From: Streptomyces ardesiacus
Lineage (GTDB): Bacteria; Actinomycetota; Actinomycetes; Streptomycetales; Streptomycetaceae
Length of the DNA stretch: 64,000 nucleotides
NCBI RefSeq assembly: GCF_003112575.1
Contig: NZ_BEWC01000009.1
Coordinates: 186,001-250,000, forward strand
Direction of reading: 5' to 3'
The notes below the pieces were generated by a model, which worked only from the letters and a program-made list of their open reading frames with translations, was not told the DNA's origin and did not search any database. Below are positions 1 to 13,295 of this stretch, piece after piece (the stretch's first letter is position 1; every line of letters begins with the position of its first letter). Made by a program: the position numbers and the translations under genes.

Positions 1-1752
1 GACCCCGACCGGCACGCCTGGCACCTCGCCGCCGCCACCTCCGGGCCGAGCGCGGCGGTCTCGGCCCGACTCGAAGGCGGCGCGGACCGGGCACGCCACC
101 GCAGTGGCCACGCGGCCGCCGCCCACATGCTGGAACGGGCGGCCGACCTGCACCCCGACCGGGACGAGAGCACCCGGCTGCTGGGCGCCGCGACCCGTGC
201 GGCGGTCCTGACCGGCCGGCTCGACTCCGTCGAACGGCTGGCCGCACGCGTCCGCGCCGCCACCGACGACCCGACGGCCGCGGCCCTCGCCGCCCTCCAG
301 GTCGGCCGGCTCATGCTGCTGACCAGCTCGCACAACGCCTCCTTCGGACACCTGATGCGCCCCGCTGCCGTCCTGGCCGGCACCGATCCGGCGGCGGCCG
401 CGGAGGCCCTGGCCGCCGCCGCCGTGGTGCGCTTCTACTCCGGTGACGCGGCCCAGTTGCACGAGATCGAACGCCTGCTGCCCCGGGCCTCGCCGCCCGA
501 CGGCCACCGGCTCGGAGAGCGGGGGGCGTTCCTGGCGGCCTGGGCCGGGGTCGTCGCGCATCCGGAGGCCGCCGACGCGCGCTTCGCCCTGGGGCTGCCC
601 GCCCTGGCCGCGGCCGCGGCGGAGGAACCGCGGACGCTGATCCTGCTCGCCACCGCGGCCTGGCTGCTGGACGAGACGGAACTGGCCGCGCGTACGTACG
701 ACGCGGCCTTCGCCGCGCGGACCGCGCAGGGGCCGCTGCCGGACGGCCTCGCCGGGGTGGCCGCCCTCGCCTTTCTGGACCAGGGCCGGTGGGCCCGTGC
801 GCAGACGGCCTGCGCCGAGCTGGCGGCCGTCGCGTCGTCGGCCGGTCTCGATCACGCCACGGCCTGCGCCGCCGCGACGGAGGCGCTGTTGTGCGCACTG
901 CGCGGCGACGTGGCCGGGGCCCGCACGCGGGCGCGGTACGCCCTGTCTCTCGTCGACCCGCGGGAGAGCCGTTCCGTCCTCGTCCTCGCCCACCGCGCGC
1001 TGGGCACCGCCGCCACCGTGGAGGGCGATCACCGGACCGCCTTCCAGCACTACCGTGCGCTCTTCGACGACCGGGGCAACCCCACGCACTACCACCTCTC
1101 CCACCCGGCGCTGCCCGGACTGGCGGCTGCCGCGGTGCGGGCCGGCCGTCACGAGGACGCCAGCCGCATCGTGGACGGAGTCGAGCGGTCCCTGGCGGAA
1201 GCGGGCGCGTCGGCGCCGCGCAGGGCCGCGCTGGTCCGTCTGAGCCGGGCGGTGCTCGCCCCCGCCGAGGAGGCCGAGCACCACTTCACGGCGGCCCTGG
1301 AGAATCCCGCGCTCGCCCGCCGGCCCTTCGAGCGGGCCCAGGCGCTGCTCGCGTACGGGGAGTGGCTGCGCCGCCGTCGGCGTATCTCGGATGCGCGTCC
1401 GCCCCTGGTCGAGGCCGACGCCGTCTTCCGTCGGCTGGCCGCGCAGCCCTGGGTGGCGCGCGCCCAGTCCGAACTCAGGGCCGCCGGCGCCCGGACCGGC
1501 GCCGCGAAACCGGACGCCTTCGACGGCCTCACCCCGCAGCAACAGCAGATCGTGCGGCTGGCGGCGCGCGGGCTGACCAACCGTGAGGTGGCCGAGAGGC
1601 TGTATCTGTCCCCGCGCACCGTCGGCTCGCACCTCTACCGGGCGTTTCCCAAGCTGGGCATCACCGTGCGCTCCCAACTGAGGCACGTCGTCGACGGCAT
1701 GGCCGCTGAGGCGGGCGCGGGCCGAGACGCCGACGCGAGGGGCGGTGCCTGA
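1..1752 (+). CDS. LuxR-family (LAL-type) transcriptional regulator, C-terminal part
   Basis: Partial gene: the frame is open from base 1, and the residues before the first in-window ATG (127) read DRHAWHLAAATSGPS, a sequence typical of large ATP-binding LuxR regulators, so the gene starts left of the window. What remains is an alpha-helical, Ala-rich TPR-like region and, at the C-terminus, a LuxR helix-turn-helix (LTPQQQQIVRLAARGLTNREV, then LSPRTVGSHLYRAFPKLGI). The missing N-terminus should hold the AAA ATPase with Walker A. DNA-binding activator or repressor; its target is not evident. It converges on the xylanase gene, with a strong hairpin over its stop codon. Nothing links it functionally to xylan use. 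Confidence 0.9.
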   Translation, partial: DPDRHAWHLAAATSGPSAAVSARLEGGADRARHRSGHAAAAHMLERAADLHPDRDESTRLLGAATRAAVLTGRLDSVERLAARVRAATDDPTAAALAALQVGRLMLLTSSHNASFGHLMRPAAVLAGTDPAAAAEALAAAAVVRFYSGDAAQLHEIERLLPRASPPDGHRLGERGAFLAAWAGVVAHPEAADARFALGLPALAAAAAEEPRTLILLATAAWLLDETELAARTYDAAFAARTAQGPLPDGLAGVAALAFLDQGRWARAQTACAELAAVASSAGLDHATACAAATEALLCALRGDVAGARTRARYALSLVDPRESRSVLVLAHRALGTAATVEGDHRTAFQHYRALFDDRGNPTHYHLSHPALPGLAAAAVRAGRHEDASRIVDGVERSLAEAGASAPRRAALVRLSRAVLAPAEEAEHHFTAALENPALARRPFERAQALLAYGEWLRRRRRISDARPPLVEADAVFRRLAAQPWVARAQSELRAAGARTGAAKPDAFDGLTPQQQQIVRLAARGLTNREVAERLYLSPRTVGSHLYRAFPKLGITVRSQLRHVVDGMAAEAGAGRDADARGGA

Positions 1753-1767
1753 GCGCCGCCCCTCGCG
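1734..1767. terminator. Hairpin terminator overlapping the LuxR stop codon
   Basis: A perfect 12-bp inverted repeat (CGCGAGGGGCGG / CCGCCCCTCGCG) with a 10-nt loop that contains the TGA of the regulator gene. It lies between two convergent genes, so it probably acts for both. No U-tract, as is common in Streptomyces. Confidence 0.65.
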
Positions 1768-1799
1768 AAAGGCACGGCGCTCGTGCGCGGCAGGTCCCC

Positions 1800-5108
<3,309 letters not shown>

Positions 5109-5123
5109 CCTTCCCGGGCGGGC

Positions 5124-6311
5124 TCACGTCGACGACGCCGGTTCGGGAGGAGGCGCGGACGCCGGTGCGCCGCTCACCCGTCGCGGTGAGCGGCGCACGG
5201 CCAGGACCGCCAAGTCGTCCTGCTGTGCTCCCCCGGTGAAGGTGTGGACGTCCTCGACGAGCGCGTGGGTGAGGCGGTCCGCGGTGATGTCGATGCGGCC
5301 CGCGAGGTGAGTCTCGAGCGGGTAGAAGGTGCCCGCGGGGGAGCGGGCCTCGGTGAGGCCGTCGGTGCACAGCAGCAGCGTCGCACCGGCGGGGAAGGGG
5401 AACCAGGACACCCTGCGCGGCTCGTCGACGAGGTCCGCCAGGCCGAGCGGCGCGTGCTCCGTCCCCCGGCCCACGGCGGTGACGGCCCCGTCGTGCAGCA
5501 GGTAGGGCGGGATGTGGCCGCACGTGACGAACTGGGCCTCGGTACCGGCGTCCACCGCCAGGACGACGGCGGTGACGAACCGTTCCGGCTCGCCGCGCTG
5601 TTCCGCGTACCCGTTGTGGCGCACCACCGCCGCCTCCAGCGAGTCCACGAGCGCGGTCACCGTCGGTTCGCGGTGGGCGGCCTCACGGAAGGCGCCGACC
5701 ACGTCGATCGCCATGCCGATGGCGGCGAGTCCCTTGCCCTGGACGTCGCCGATCAGCACCCGGGTGCCCCAGGGCGTGGCCGCCACGTCGTAGATGTCGC
5801 CGCCCACGAGTTTGTCCTGCTGCACCGGCTCGTACACGCCGTCCACGAGTACGTCGTCGGTGAGCAGCGGCAGCGGACGCAGGATCTGCCGTTGCATCGC
5901 GGCGGCGGTCGACCGCAGACGGACCAGCGCCCCCTCGCGCGTGATGCGCACCCAGGAGCCGTAGACGGCCAGCGCGCCGAAGCCGAGGGCGAACAGGGCC
6001 AGGACCACACGGTCGGCGACCCGCTCCGCCGACAGGGCCACCGGCACGATGACGAGGACGCTCACCCAGGCGGAGATCAGCGCCGTCTGGCGCGGGGTGC
6101 ACAGCGCGGCGGCGAACGCGGGGAGGAACACCAGCAGCCCCAGCAGGAGCACGGCGGTACCGGTCAGCGTCCCCAGGGCGAGCGTGAGCACCGTCGCCGC
6201 GACCGTCACCAGCACGACGGCGCCCGTGGGGGGCGTGCGGATCGTGGCGCCGTCGTCCCGTTCCGCACGGTCCTGCGCGGGGACCGGCGTCGCACGCGAC
6301 GAACCGAACAT
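5124..6311 (-). CDS. Membrane-anchored PP2C-type (SpoIIE domain) serine phosphatase
   Basis: 395 residues. About four hydrophobic segments fill residues 30-120 (VVLVTVAATVLTLALG, AVLLLGLLVFLPAFAAAL and following). A SpoIIE/RsbU-type PP2C domain occupies about 150-370, with the metal-binding GGDIYD and GDVQGKG motifs and a late QQDDLAVLAV motif. Such enzymes usually dephosphorylate anti-anti-sigma factors in partner-switching systems; no partner gene is adjacent. GGAGG lies 9 bases before the ATG. It converges with abfB, only 15 bases between them, and follows modC on the same strand after 163 bases, so it probably has its own promoter. Confidence 0.88.
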   Translation of the reverse strand: MFGSSRATPVPAQDRAERDDGATIRTPPTGAVVLVTVAATVLTLALGTLTGTAVLLLGLLVFLPAFAAALCTPRQTALISAWVSVLVIVPVALSAERVADRVVLALFALGFGALAVYGSWVRITREGALVRLRSTAAAMQRQILRPLPLLTDDVLVDGVYEPVQQDKLVGGDIYDVAATPWGTRVLIGDVQGKGLAAIGMAIDVVGAFREAAHREPTVTALVDSLEAAVVRHNGYAEQRGEPERFVTAVVLAVDAGTEAQFVTCGHIPPYLLHDGAVTAVGRGTEHAPLGLADLVDEPRRVSWFPFPAGATLLLCTDGLTEARSPAGTFYPLETHLAGRIDITADRLTHALVEDVHTFTGGAQQDDLAVLAVRRSPRRVSGAPASAPPPEPASST

Positions 6312-6474
6312 GCGAGCATCCTCCAGCGGCGGGGTGATCGGGCGGTGCGCATGCCGGATGCCGCGACCGGCGGGCGGCCTCGGTCATCCAATCCGCTTGG
6401 CATACCGAACGGAGGGAGGCTGGCCGCCACCCGTGCCGGAGTGCCTCCGCCCGGGTGATCGACGGAGGCGCGGC

Positions 6475-7583
<1,109 letters not shown>

Positions 7584-7587
<4 letters not shown>

Positions 7588-8435
7588 GAGGCGGTCATCC
7601 AGCGGTCGCGCAGTCCGGCGAGTACGGCGATGGACACGGCCAGCAGCACCAGGCTGAGCGCGACGGCCGCCTCCGGGTCGCTCTGCAGGGCGAGGTAGAC
7701 GGCCAGCGGCATGGTCTGGGTGCGGCCGGGGAAGTTCCCGGCGAAGGTGATCGTCGCCCCGAACTCGCCGAGCGCCCGCGCCCAGGCCAGGACGGCGCCC
7801 GCGGCGATGCCCGGCGCGATCAGCGGCAGGGTGACCCGGCGGAAGGCGGTGAAGCGGGACGCGCCGAGGGTGGTGGCCGCCTCCTCGTAGCGGGGGTCGG
7901 CGGCGCGCAGGGTGCCCTCGACGCTGATGACGAGGAACGGCATCGCCACGAACGCCTCGGCGAGGACGACGCCGGTGGTGGTGAACGGCAGGGTGAGGCC
8001 GAACCAGGAGTCCAGCCAGCGCCCGACGACGCCGTTGCGGCCCAGCGCCATGAGCAGGGCGACACCGCCCACCACCGGCGGCAGGACCAGCGGCAGCGTC
8101 ACCAGGGCCCGGACGAGACCGCGTCCCGGGAACTCCACCCGGGCCAGCAGCCAGGCCAGCGGCACGCCGATCACCATGCTCACCGCGGTCGCCGCCGTGG
8201 CGCAGATCAGCGACAGCCGGAGCGCCTGCCACACCTCGGTACTGGTCAGCAGTTCGGGCATGCTCGTCCACGGGGCCCGGACCAGCAGGGCGACGAGGGG
8301 GAGCACCAGGAACGCCAGGCCGATCAGCGCAGGCACGAGCAGCGGCAGGGGAGCACCGCCCCGGAGCGGGCGGGGGCGCCGCGGCCCGCCCGTGCGGGGG
8401 CCGGCCGCGGCACCGGTCTCGGGCGAGGCGGTCAC
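7584..8435 (-). CDS. modB: Molybdate ABC transporter, permease
   Basis: 283 residues with about five to six membrane segments and the binding-protein-dependent permease loop EEAATTLGASRFTAFRRVTLPLI (the EAA motif that docks to ModC). It starts at GTG 8435, overlapping the modA stop as GTGA, and its own stop overlaps modC. The N-terminal 25 residues are Pro/Gly/Arg-rich and cytoplasmic. Forms the transmembrane channel of the molybdate importer. Confidence 0.95.
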
Positions 8436-9259
8436 GGCGCGGTGAACCCGGCCTCGGTCAGGACCTTCCGGCCCTCGGCGGACCGCACCAGCTCGATGAA
8501 CGCCGTGCCGACCGCGGCGTTGGGCGCGTCCTTGAGCAGGGTGATCGGATAGTCGTTGACGGCGTCGGCCGCTTCGGGGAACTCCACGCCCTCCACCTTG
8601 TCACCGGCCGCCCGCACGTCCGTCCTGTACACGACCGCGGCGTCGGCCTCCTTGAGGACGACCTTGTTGAGGGCCGACTTCACGTCCTCCTCGTAGGAGA
8701 CCGGGGTGAGCTTGAGGTCTGCGGCGGTCAGCGCCTTCTGGGCGGCGGCTCCGCACGGCACCGTCTTGTCGCACAGCACGACCTTGAGGTCGTCCCCGGT
8801 GAGGTCCGCGAGGGAGGCGACCTCGTCCGGGTTGCCGGGCAGGGTCGCGATCTCCAGCCGGTTGCGGACGAAGGTGGCCGGCGTGCCCGCGGCGTCCCCG
8901 GCGTCGGTGACGACCTTCATCGTCCTGGGGCTGGCTGAGGCGAACACGTCGGCGGGCGCACCGCTGGTGATGCCCGCGGCGAGCGAGTCGCTGCCGCCGA
9001 AGTTGAAGACGACCTTGGTGCCGGGGTGCCGCTCCTCGAAGTCCTTGCCCAGCTGCGTGAAGCTCTCGGTCAGCGAGGCCGCGGCGAAGACGTTCACCGT
9101 CCCCGACAGCTTGTCCGGACCACCGGCCGACGAGGAGGCGCCGGCCTTGCCGCCGGAGTCCTCGCCGGAGGAGGAGCAGGCGCTCAGGGCTAGCAGCGCT
9201 GCGGCGCCGGCGCCGGTCGTCCGAAGCATCCGGCGGGTCCGGCGCGCGGAACGGGTCAT
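8432..9259 (-). CDS. modA: Molybdate-binding lipoprotein
   Basis: Extracellular solute-binding protein of the importer. 275 residues: signal peptide with lipobox LSAC (Cys28), a Ser/Gly-rich spacer, then a ModA fold with NVFAAASLTESF and PADVFASAS, family motifs that include the oxyanion-binding serines. ATG 9259 is preferred over an upstream in-frame start at 9451 because it gives a proper lipoprotein signal and has GAGGAG 10 bases upstream; a GTG one codon earlier is also possible. First gene of modABC. Confidence 0.95.
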   Translation of the reverse strand: MTRSARRTRRMLRTTGAGAAALLALSACSSSGEDSGGKAGASSSAGGPDKLSGTVNVFAAASLTESFTQLGKDFEERHPGTKVVFNFGGSDSLAAGITSGAPADVFASASPRTMKVVTDAGDAAGTPATFVRNRLEIATLPGNPDEVASLADLTGDDLKVVLCDKTVPCGAAAQKALTAADLKLTPVSYEEDVKSALNKVVLKEADAAVVYRTDVRAAGDKVEGVEFPEAADAVNDYPITLLKDAPNAAVGTAFIELVRSAEGRKVLTEAGFTAP

Positions 9260-9412
9260 CACGGGTGCACTCCTCAAGGTCCTGAACGACACGTCTCCGG
9301 ATCCCGGCCGTGGGCCGCGAGGGCCGCCCGGGGACGATCCGGCGGCTCCCGGAGGCGGCCGCGCCCTCCATCCGGTAGGTGTGCTTACGTCGAGCATACT
9401 GCCGCAGGTGCG

Positions 9413-9427
9413 AGGAGAAAGTCTCCT
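9413..9427. promoter_or_regulatory. Palindrome upstream of modABC, candidate operator
   Basis: AGGAGA-AAG-TCTCCT is a perfect 6-bp inverted repeat with a 3-nt centre, about 155 bases before modA. On the minus strand a loose promoter (TTGATC, 17 nt, CAGGAG) overlaps it. The HTH-TOBE gene at 9651-10046 is transcribed toward modABC and is an obvious candidate for its reader. The remainder of 9260-9650 shows no supported gene. Confidence 0.3.
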
Positions 9428-9650
9428 GTTGGTTCGCATGAGCCGGATCAAGGTTTCTTTTGCCTGGCATGTGCGTTTGTACTGCCCGGCCGGCCGGGTA
9501 CGGTTCCGGCGGAGGTGACAGCCCGTGAGTCAGTCCCTCGCGGCCTCCGGTGCGGCGGCCGGCCCACCGGCCGGGATCACCACCGTCACCGGCGACCCGG
9601 GCCGGCCGGCCCGGCCGACGGCGGCCGACCTGCGGGCCCGGTCCGCCCGC

Positions 9651-10046
9651 TCAGACGCGGTCGACGTGCACGTTCGTCGACTTCACGCGGGCGGTGGCCT
9701 CCATCCCGACCTCCAGCCCCAGTTCCTCCACCGCCTCCCGGGTGAGCAGGGAGACCAGCCGGTGGGGTCCGGCCTGGATCTCCACCTGGGCCGCGACGTC
9801 ACCGAGCTTGACGGCGGTGACGATGCCGGGAAAGGCGTTGCGGACCGAGGTGTGGGAGGTGTCCTCGTCGCCGCTCCCGCCCTGGGCGAGTTCCGTCGAG
9901 AAGGCGGCCAGGTCCTTCCCGTGGATGAGCCGCTTCCCCGTCTCGTCCCGGTGGGTGGCCACCCGTCCCGCGTCCGCCCACCGGCGTGCCGTGTCCGGAC
10001 TCACGCCGAGGAGCCGTGCTGCCTGGCCGATCGTGTATGACTGCAT
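9651..10046 (-). CDS. Molybdenum-binding HTH-TOBE protein
   Basis: 131 residues. The N-terminal half is a MerR/excisionase-like helix-turn-helix (YTIGQAARLLGVSPDTARRWADAGRV). The C-terminal half is a TOBE/Mop domain (NAFPGIVTAVKLGDVAAQVEI and REAVEELGLEVGMEATARVKSTNVHV) of the kind that binds molybdate. Likely a molybdate-sensing regulator or storage protein for the adjacent modABC, which lies 391 bases downstream on the same strand. ATG 10046 is chosen; a TTG three codons earlier is possible and no strong ribosome site is seen. Confidence 0.88.
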   Translation of the reverse strand: MQSYTIGQAARLLGVSPDTARRWADAGRVATHRDETGKRLIHGKDLAAFSTELAQGGSGDEDTSHTSVRNAFPGIVTAVKLGDVAAQVEIQAGPHRLVSLLTREAVEELGLEVGMEATARVKSTNVHVDRV

Positions 10047-10163
10047 GAGCGCCAAGATAGATCCGCCGGCGGGAGACGCGTGCGCCGGCGACGCGTGCCC
10101 GGCTCGGCGCCGGTCGGCCGGTCCCCGCCCCGCGGGCCGGACCGGCCTCGTTACCCTTCAGGC

Positions 10164-11144
10164 ATGGCGGAGACGCACGGGGTTGCCGTACTGGCCTTCG
10201 ACGGCATGGCTCCCTTCGAACTGGGCGTGGTGGTGGAGGTCTTCGGCCTGTCCCGGCCCGAACTGGGGGAGCTGCCCTGGTACGAGCTGCGGGTGTGCGC
10301 CGAGGAACCCGGCCGGGACCTGCGGGCGGTCGGCGGGTTCACGCTGTGTGCCGAGTACGGTCTGGACGCGCTGGCCGCCGCGGACACGGTGATCGTCCCG
10401 GGGGTGGCCGAGACCGCGGGGGAGGTCCCGCCCGCCCTGGTGGACGCGCTGCTGCGGGCCCACGCGCGCGGGGCCCGCCTGGTGTCGATCTGCTCGGGGG
10501 CGTTCGCCCTGGCCGCGACCGGCCTGCTGGACGGCCGGCGTGCCACCACGCACTGGCGCTACGCCCGTGCGCTCGCCGAACGGCATCCCGCGGTCGAGGT
10601 CGACCCCGACGTGCTGTACGTCGACAACGGCGACGTCCTCACCAGCGCGGGCAGCGCGGCCGGCATCGACCTCTGCCTCTACCTGGTCCGGGCCGATCAC
10701 GGTGCCGCCGTCGCCAACGCGGTGGCGCGCCGCTTCGTCGTCTCCCCGCACCGCGAGGGCGGGCAGGCCCAGTTCATCGAGGCGGCGGTCGGAGACATCG
10801 ATCCCGGGGACGACGGCGTCACGCGGAGCATGGACTGGGCGCTGCGCCATCTGCACACCCCGCTGTCCGTGCCCGCCCTGGCCGGTGCCGCGCGCATGTC
10901 GGAACGTTCGTACGCGAGGCACTTCACCCGCCGCAACGGCGTGAGCCCCATGCGCTGGGTCGTCGCCCAGCGGGTGGCGGCGAGCCTGCCGCTGCTCGAG
11001 TCCGGCGAGGGCACCGTGGACGAGGTCGCCGCCGCCGTCGGCTTCGACAGCACCGCGACGTACCGGCACCACTTCACCCGCCGGATGCGTACGACGCCGA
11101 CGGCCTACCGCAAGACGTTCACCCGCGCCCCCGCACCCCCGTAG
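10164..11144 (+). CDS. GATase1-like AraC-family transcriptional regulator
   Basis: 326 residues. A DJ-1/PfpI (class I glutamine amidotransferase-like) domain fills about 1-190, with the nucleophile-elbow Cys in LVSICSGAFALA and the following ATTHWRYA. A C-terminal AraC double helix-turn-helix follows (LSVPALAGAARMSERSYARHF; TVDEVAAAVGFDSTATYRHHF). Such proteins are often activators of catabolic or stress genes. The rhodanese gene 170 bases downstream on the same strand may be its target, though this is inference from position only. Confidence 0.92.
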   Translation: MAETHGVAVLAFDGMAPFELGVVVEVFGLSRPELGELPWYELRVCAEEPGRDLRAVGGFTLCAEYGLDALAAADTVIVPGVAETAGEVPPALVDALLRAHARGARLVSICSGAFALAATGLLDGRRATTHWRYARALAERHPAVEVDPDVLYVDNGDVLTSAGSAAGIDLCLYLVRADHGAAVANAVARRFVVSPHREGGQAQFIEAAVGDIDPGDDGVTRSMDWALRHLHTPLSVPALAGAARMSERSYARHFTRRNGVSPMRWVVAQRVAASLPLLESGEGTVDEVAAAVGFDSTATYRHHFTRRMRTTPTAYRKTFTRAPAPP

Positions 11145-11314
11145 GGGGCCCGGGGACGGGCTGGCGGAATCTTGGAGATCGCTGGCGTTCACGCCACTCG
11201 CGGGGCGGGCCGCGGGCGCGGAGGATCGAGTCGTCGCCGGCCGGGACATCCGGCACGGCAGGCGAGTCCCCCGTCCTGACCCCCGACTTGACAGCGCGAA
11301 GAAGAGGTTCCTCC

Positions 11315-11812
11315 ATGTCTCCCACTACGTCCGCGTCCGCCTCCGCCGGGACCACCGGCGCCGTCCTGAGCGTGCCCCCCGCCGCACCGGCCGTGGCCGC
11401 GGCCCACTACGCCGCCCGTCTCGCCTTCGAGGCGGACGTCTCCGACGTCCACGCCGACCTGGAGTCCGGTGCCCCCGGGATCGTGGTGGTCGACACCCGT
11501 GGCGACGCGGGCTGGGAACAGGGACGCGTCCCGGGCGCCCTCCACATCCCGACCGCGCGGATCGCCGACGTGGCCCCGCGGCTCGTCGACCCGGCCCTGA
11601 CCGTGGTCACCTACTGCTGGGGCCCCGGCTGCAACGGGGCGACCCGTGCGGCGCTGGCCTTCGCCCGCCTCGGCTACCGGGTCAAGGAGATGCTCGGCGG
11701 CTTCGAGTACTGGGTGCGGGAGGGCTTCGCCTTCGAGTCCGCCGCCGGTGCCCGGCGGCGTCCGGTCGACGACCTCACCGCGCCGCGTTCGGGCATCTCC
11801 TGCGCCTGCTGA
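11315..11812 (+). CDS. Rhodanese-like sulfurtransferase domain protein
   Basis: 165-residue single-domain rhodanese. After an Ala/Ser-rich N-terminus (about 35 residues) come DLESGAPGIVVVDTRGDAGWEQGRVPGALHIP and an active-site loop CNGATR with catalytic Cys106, six residues as in sulfurtransferases. The C-terminus ends in SGISCAC, with two extra cysteines. Probably moves sulfane sulfur or detoxifies thiols; substrate unknown. A purine-rich AAGAAGAGG lies before the ATG. Confidence 0.88.
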   Translation: MSPTTSASASAGTTGAVLSVPPAAPAVAAAHYAARLAFEADVSDVHADLESGAPGIVVVDTRGDAGWEQGRVPGALHIPTARIADVAPRLVDPALTVVTYCWGPGCNGATRAALAFARLGYRVKEMLGGFEYWVREGFAFESAAGARRRPVDDLTAPRSGISCAC

Positions 11813-11967
11813 AACCTTCGGGGGCGGCAACGCCACGTCGTCAGGTGTCCGACGCGGCGCTGCGCGCCCCCGCCGGGGCCCCGGAGCCGGCCGCGTCGAC
11901 GTGGGGCGGCATGGCCCGACGGCGGGGAGACGGCCGGACTGTCGGACCCCGTCCGTAGGGTGCACCC

Positions 11968-12414
11968 ATGACGCAGTTCACCGACTTCAACTTCAAGCTC
12001 CTGGTCATCGAGCGGCTCATGTACGCCGACGGGACCCTCACCCCCAGGTTCGACCTGGGCTCCCACCTCGTGGAGCAGGGTCTGATCGAGGACGACGGCG
12101 ACCCCGCGTACACGTACACCGTGCGGAACGGCCTGAGCCACCAGGTGGTGCCCGCCGCCCGGGAGTACTTCGAGGCCCTGGAGATATCTCCGGAACTGCT
12201 CGCCTCCGTGGAGGAGTTGGTGCTCGACGGCGGGCTTCGGGTCTACTTCCACTGCTCCCCGGTCTGGGACGGCGAGGACGACCTCTACGACGTCCGCTCC
12301 CTGGACGACCTGCCGCTCCTGCCCCACCTCAAGCGGATCAGGGGCGCCGACGACTTCTGGCCGCCGGAGTTCCTGGAGGTCCTGCGGAAGCGGGGCACGG
12401 CGACGGACGGCTAG
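11968..12414 (+). CDS. Conserved hypothetical protein (DUF6892-like)
   Basis: 148 acidic residues starting MTQFTDFNFKLLVIERLMYADGTL. No signal peptide or membrane segment. The pattern of LPLLPHLKRI and DFWPPEFLEVL near the end resembles a family of small actinobacterial proteins of unknown role that I remember as DUF6892; the assignment is tentative. Stands alone between the rhodanese and the NudK-like gene. Function unknown. Confidence 0.7.
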   Translation: MTQFTDFNFKLLVIERLMYADGTLTPRFDLGSHLVEQGLIEDDGDPAYTYTVRNGLSHQVVPAAREYFEALEISPELLASVEELVLDGGLRVYFHCSPVWDGEDDLYDVRSLDDLPLLPHLKRIRGADDFWPPEFLEVLRKRGTATDG

Positions 12415-12462
12415 CCGGGCACGGTCGGGGCGGCGGGCCTCCGGGCGGTCGCCGCCGTGGAG

Positions 12463-13131
12463 TCACCGAGAGACCGAGAAGGGGCCGTCCAGGGCCGCCC
12501 ATTGCAGGAGCAGCACGGTCTTGCCGTCGGTGATGCGGCCGTCGCGGGTCATCGCGAGGGCTTCGGCGAAGGGCAGTTCAAGGACTTCGATGTCCTCGCC
12601 CTCCGCCTCCACGCCTCCGCCGTCTCCGGTGCGGTCGGCGGGCGTGTAGGGGGCGGCGAAGAAGTGGAGGCGTTCGGTGACGGAGCCGGGGCTCATGTAG
12701 GCGTCGAGGACGTGGGTGAGGGCGCCGAGGGTGACGCCGAGTTCCTCGGCCGCCTCGCGGCGGACGGCGGCCACCGGGTCGTCCGCGTCGAGCAGTCCGG
12801 CGGCCGCCTCGACGAGCATGCCGTCGGGATGGTCGTTGACGTAGGCCGGGTAGCGGAACTGGCGGGTGAGCAGGACGCGGCCGCGTGCCGTGTCGTAGGG
12901 GAGGACGACGGCGCCGTTGCCGCGGTCGTACGTCTCGCGGACCTGCGTCTCCCAGCGTCCGTCGCGGCGGCGGTAGTCGAAGGTGGTGCGGCGCAGGACG
13001 TGCCAGCCCCGGGAGGTCAGCTCGACGTCGCGGACCCGGACGGCGGGGTTGCGGTCGAGGCCGCGCCCGGCCCGGTCGAGCCCGGTCCGGCCGCGGTGGT
13101 CCGGGGTGTCCACGCCGGGCCGGGGCTTCAC
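12463..13131 (-). CDS. NUDIX hydrolase, NudK-like (GDP-mannose pyrophosphatase family)
   Basis: 222 residues. The NUDIX signature AAAGLLDADDPVAAVRREAAEELGV and the ending GEDIEVLELPFAEALAM...GKTVLLLQWAAL match the NudK/YffH branch, which hydrolyses GDP-mannose and other nucleotide sugars to sugar phosphate and NMP. Mg2+ would be held by the Glu residues of REAAEE. The GTG start at 13131 overlaps the stop of a 41-codon ORF (13128-13253) as GTGA, which points to translational coupling; the frame continues open upstream but lacks family similarity there. Divergent from a DeoR regulator. Confidence 0.85.
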   Translation of the reverse strand: MKPRPGVDTPDHRGRTGLDRAGRGLDRNPAVRVRDVELTSRGWHVLRRTTFDYRRRDGRWETQVRETYDRGNGAVVLPYDTARGRVLLTRQFRYPAYVNDHPDGMLVEAAAGLLDADDPVAAVRREAAEELGVTLGALTHVLDAYMSPGSVTERLHFFAAPYTPADRTGDGGGVEAEGEDIEVLELPFAEALAMTRDGRITDGKTVLLLQWAALDGPFSVSR

Positions 13132-13253
13132 GCGGCGCCCTGCCGGTCGAGGGCCGGGGTCTCGGCGACGCCGTGGCAGACGGGCAGGGCGATCCACTCC
13201 CCGATGACGGGAAGGTGCCCGGCGGCGAGGACGAGCACGGGTGTGTCGGTCAT
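13128..13253 (-). CDS. Small ORF coupled to the NUDIX gene
   Basis: 41 codons, MTDTPVLVLAAGHLPVIGEW..., ending in a TGA that overlaps the NUDIX GTG start. Its ATG lies 42 bases from the divergent DeoR start, so the NUDIX transcript almost certainly includes it. I do not recognise the peptide. It may be a real small protein or simply a leader that carries ribosomes to the NUDIX start. Confidence 0.4.
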   Translation of the reverse strand: MTDTPVLVLAAGHLPVIGEWIALPVCHGVAETPALDRQGAA

Positions 13254-13295
13254 GGGCGCTACGATACATGCAGAAACGTGCAACAACAGGAGAGA
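13254..13295. promoter_or_regulatory. Short divergent control region with spaced TGCA repeats
   Basis: Only 42 bases separate the small ORF/NUDIX unit from the DeoR gene. ATGCA (13268-13272) and GTGCA (13278-13282) are direct repeats 10 bp apart, one helical turn, and could be a site for the DeoR protein itself. Promoters must lie partly within the coding ends. Confidence 0.3.

Noticed and set aside
9515-9745. Plus-strand ORFs starting at GTG 9515 and 9525 behind a GGAGG
   Set aside because: They run antisense through the HTH-TOBE gene and are Arg/Pro-rich; the ribosome site is probably fortuitous.
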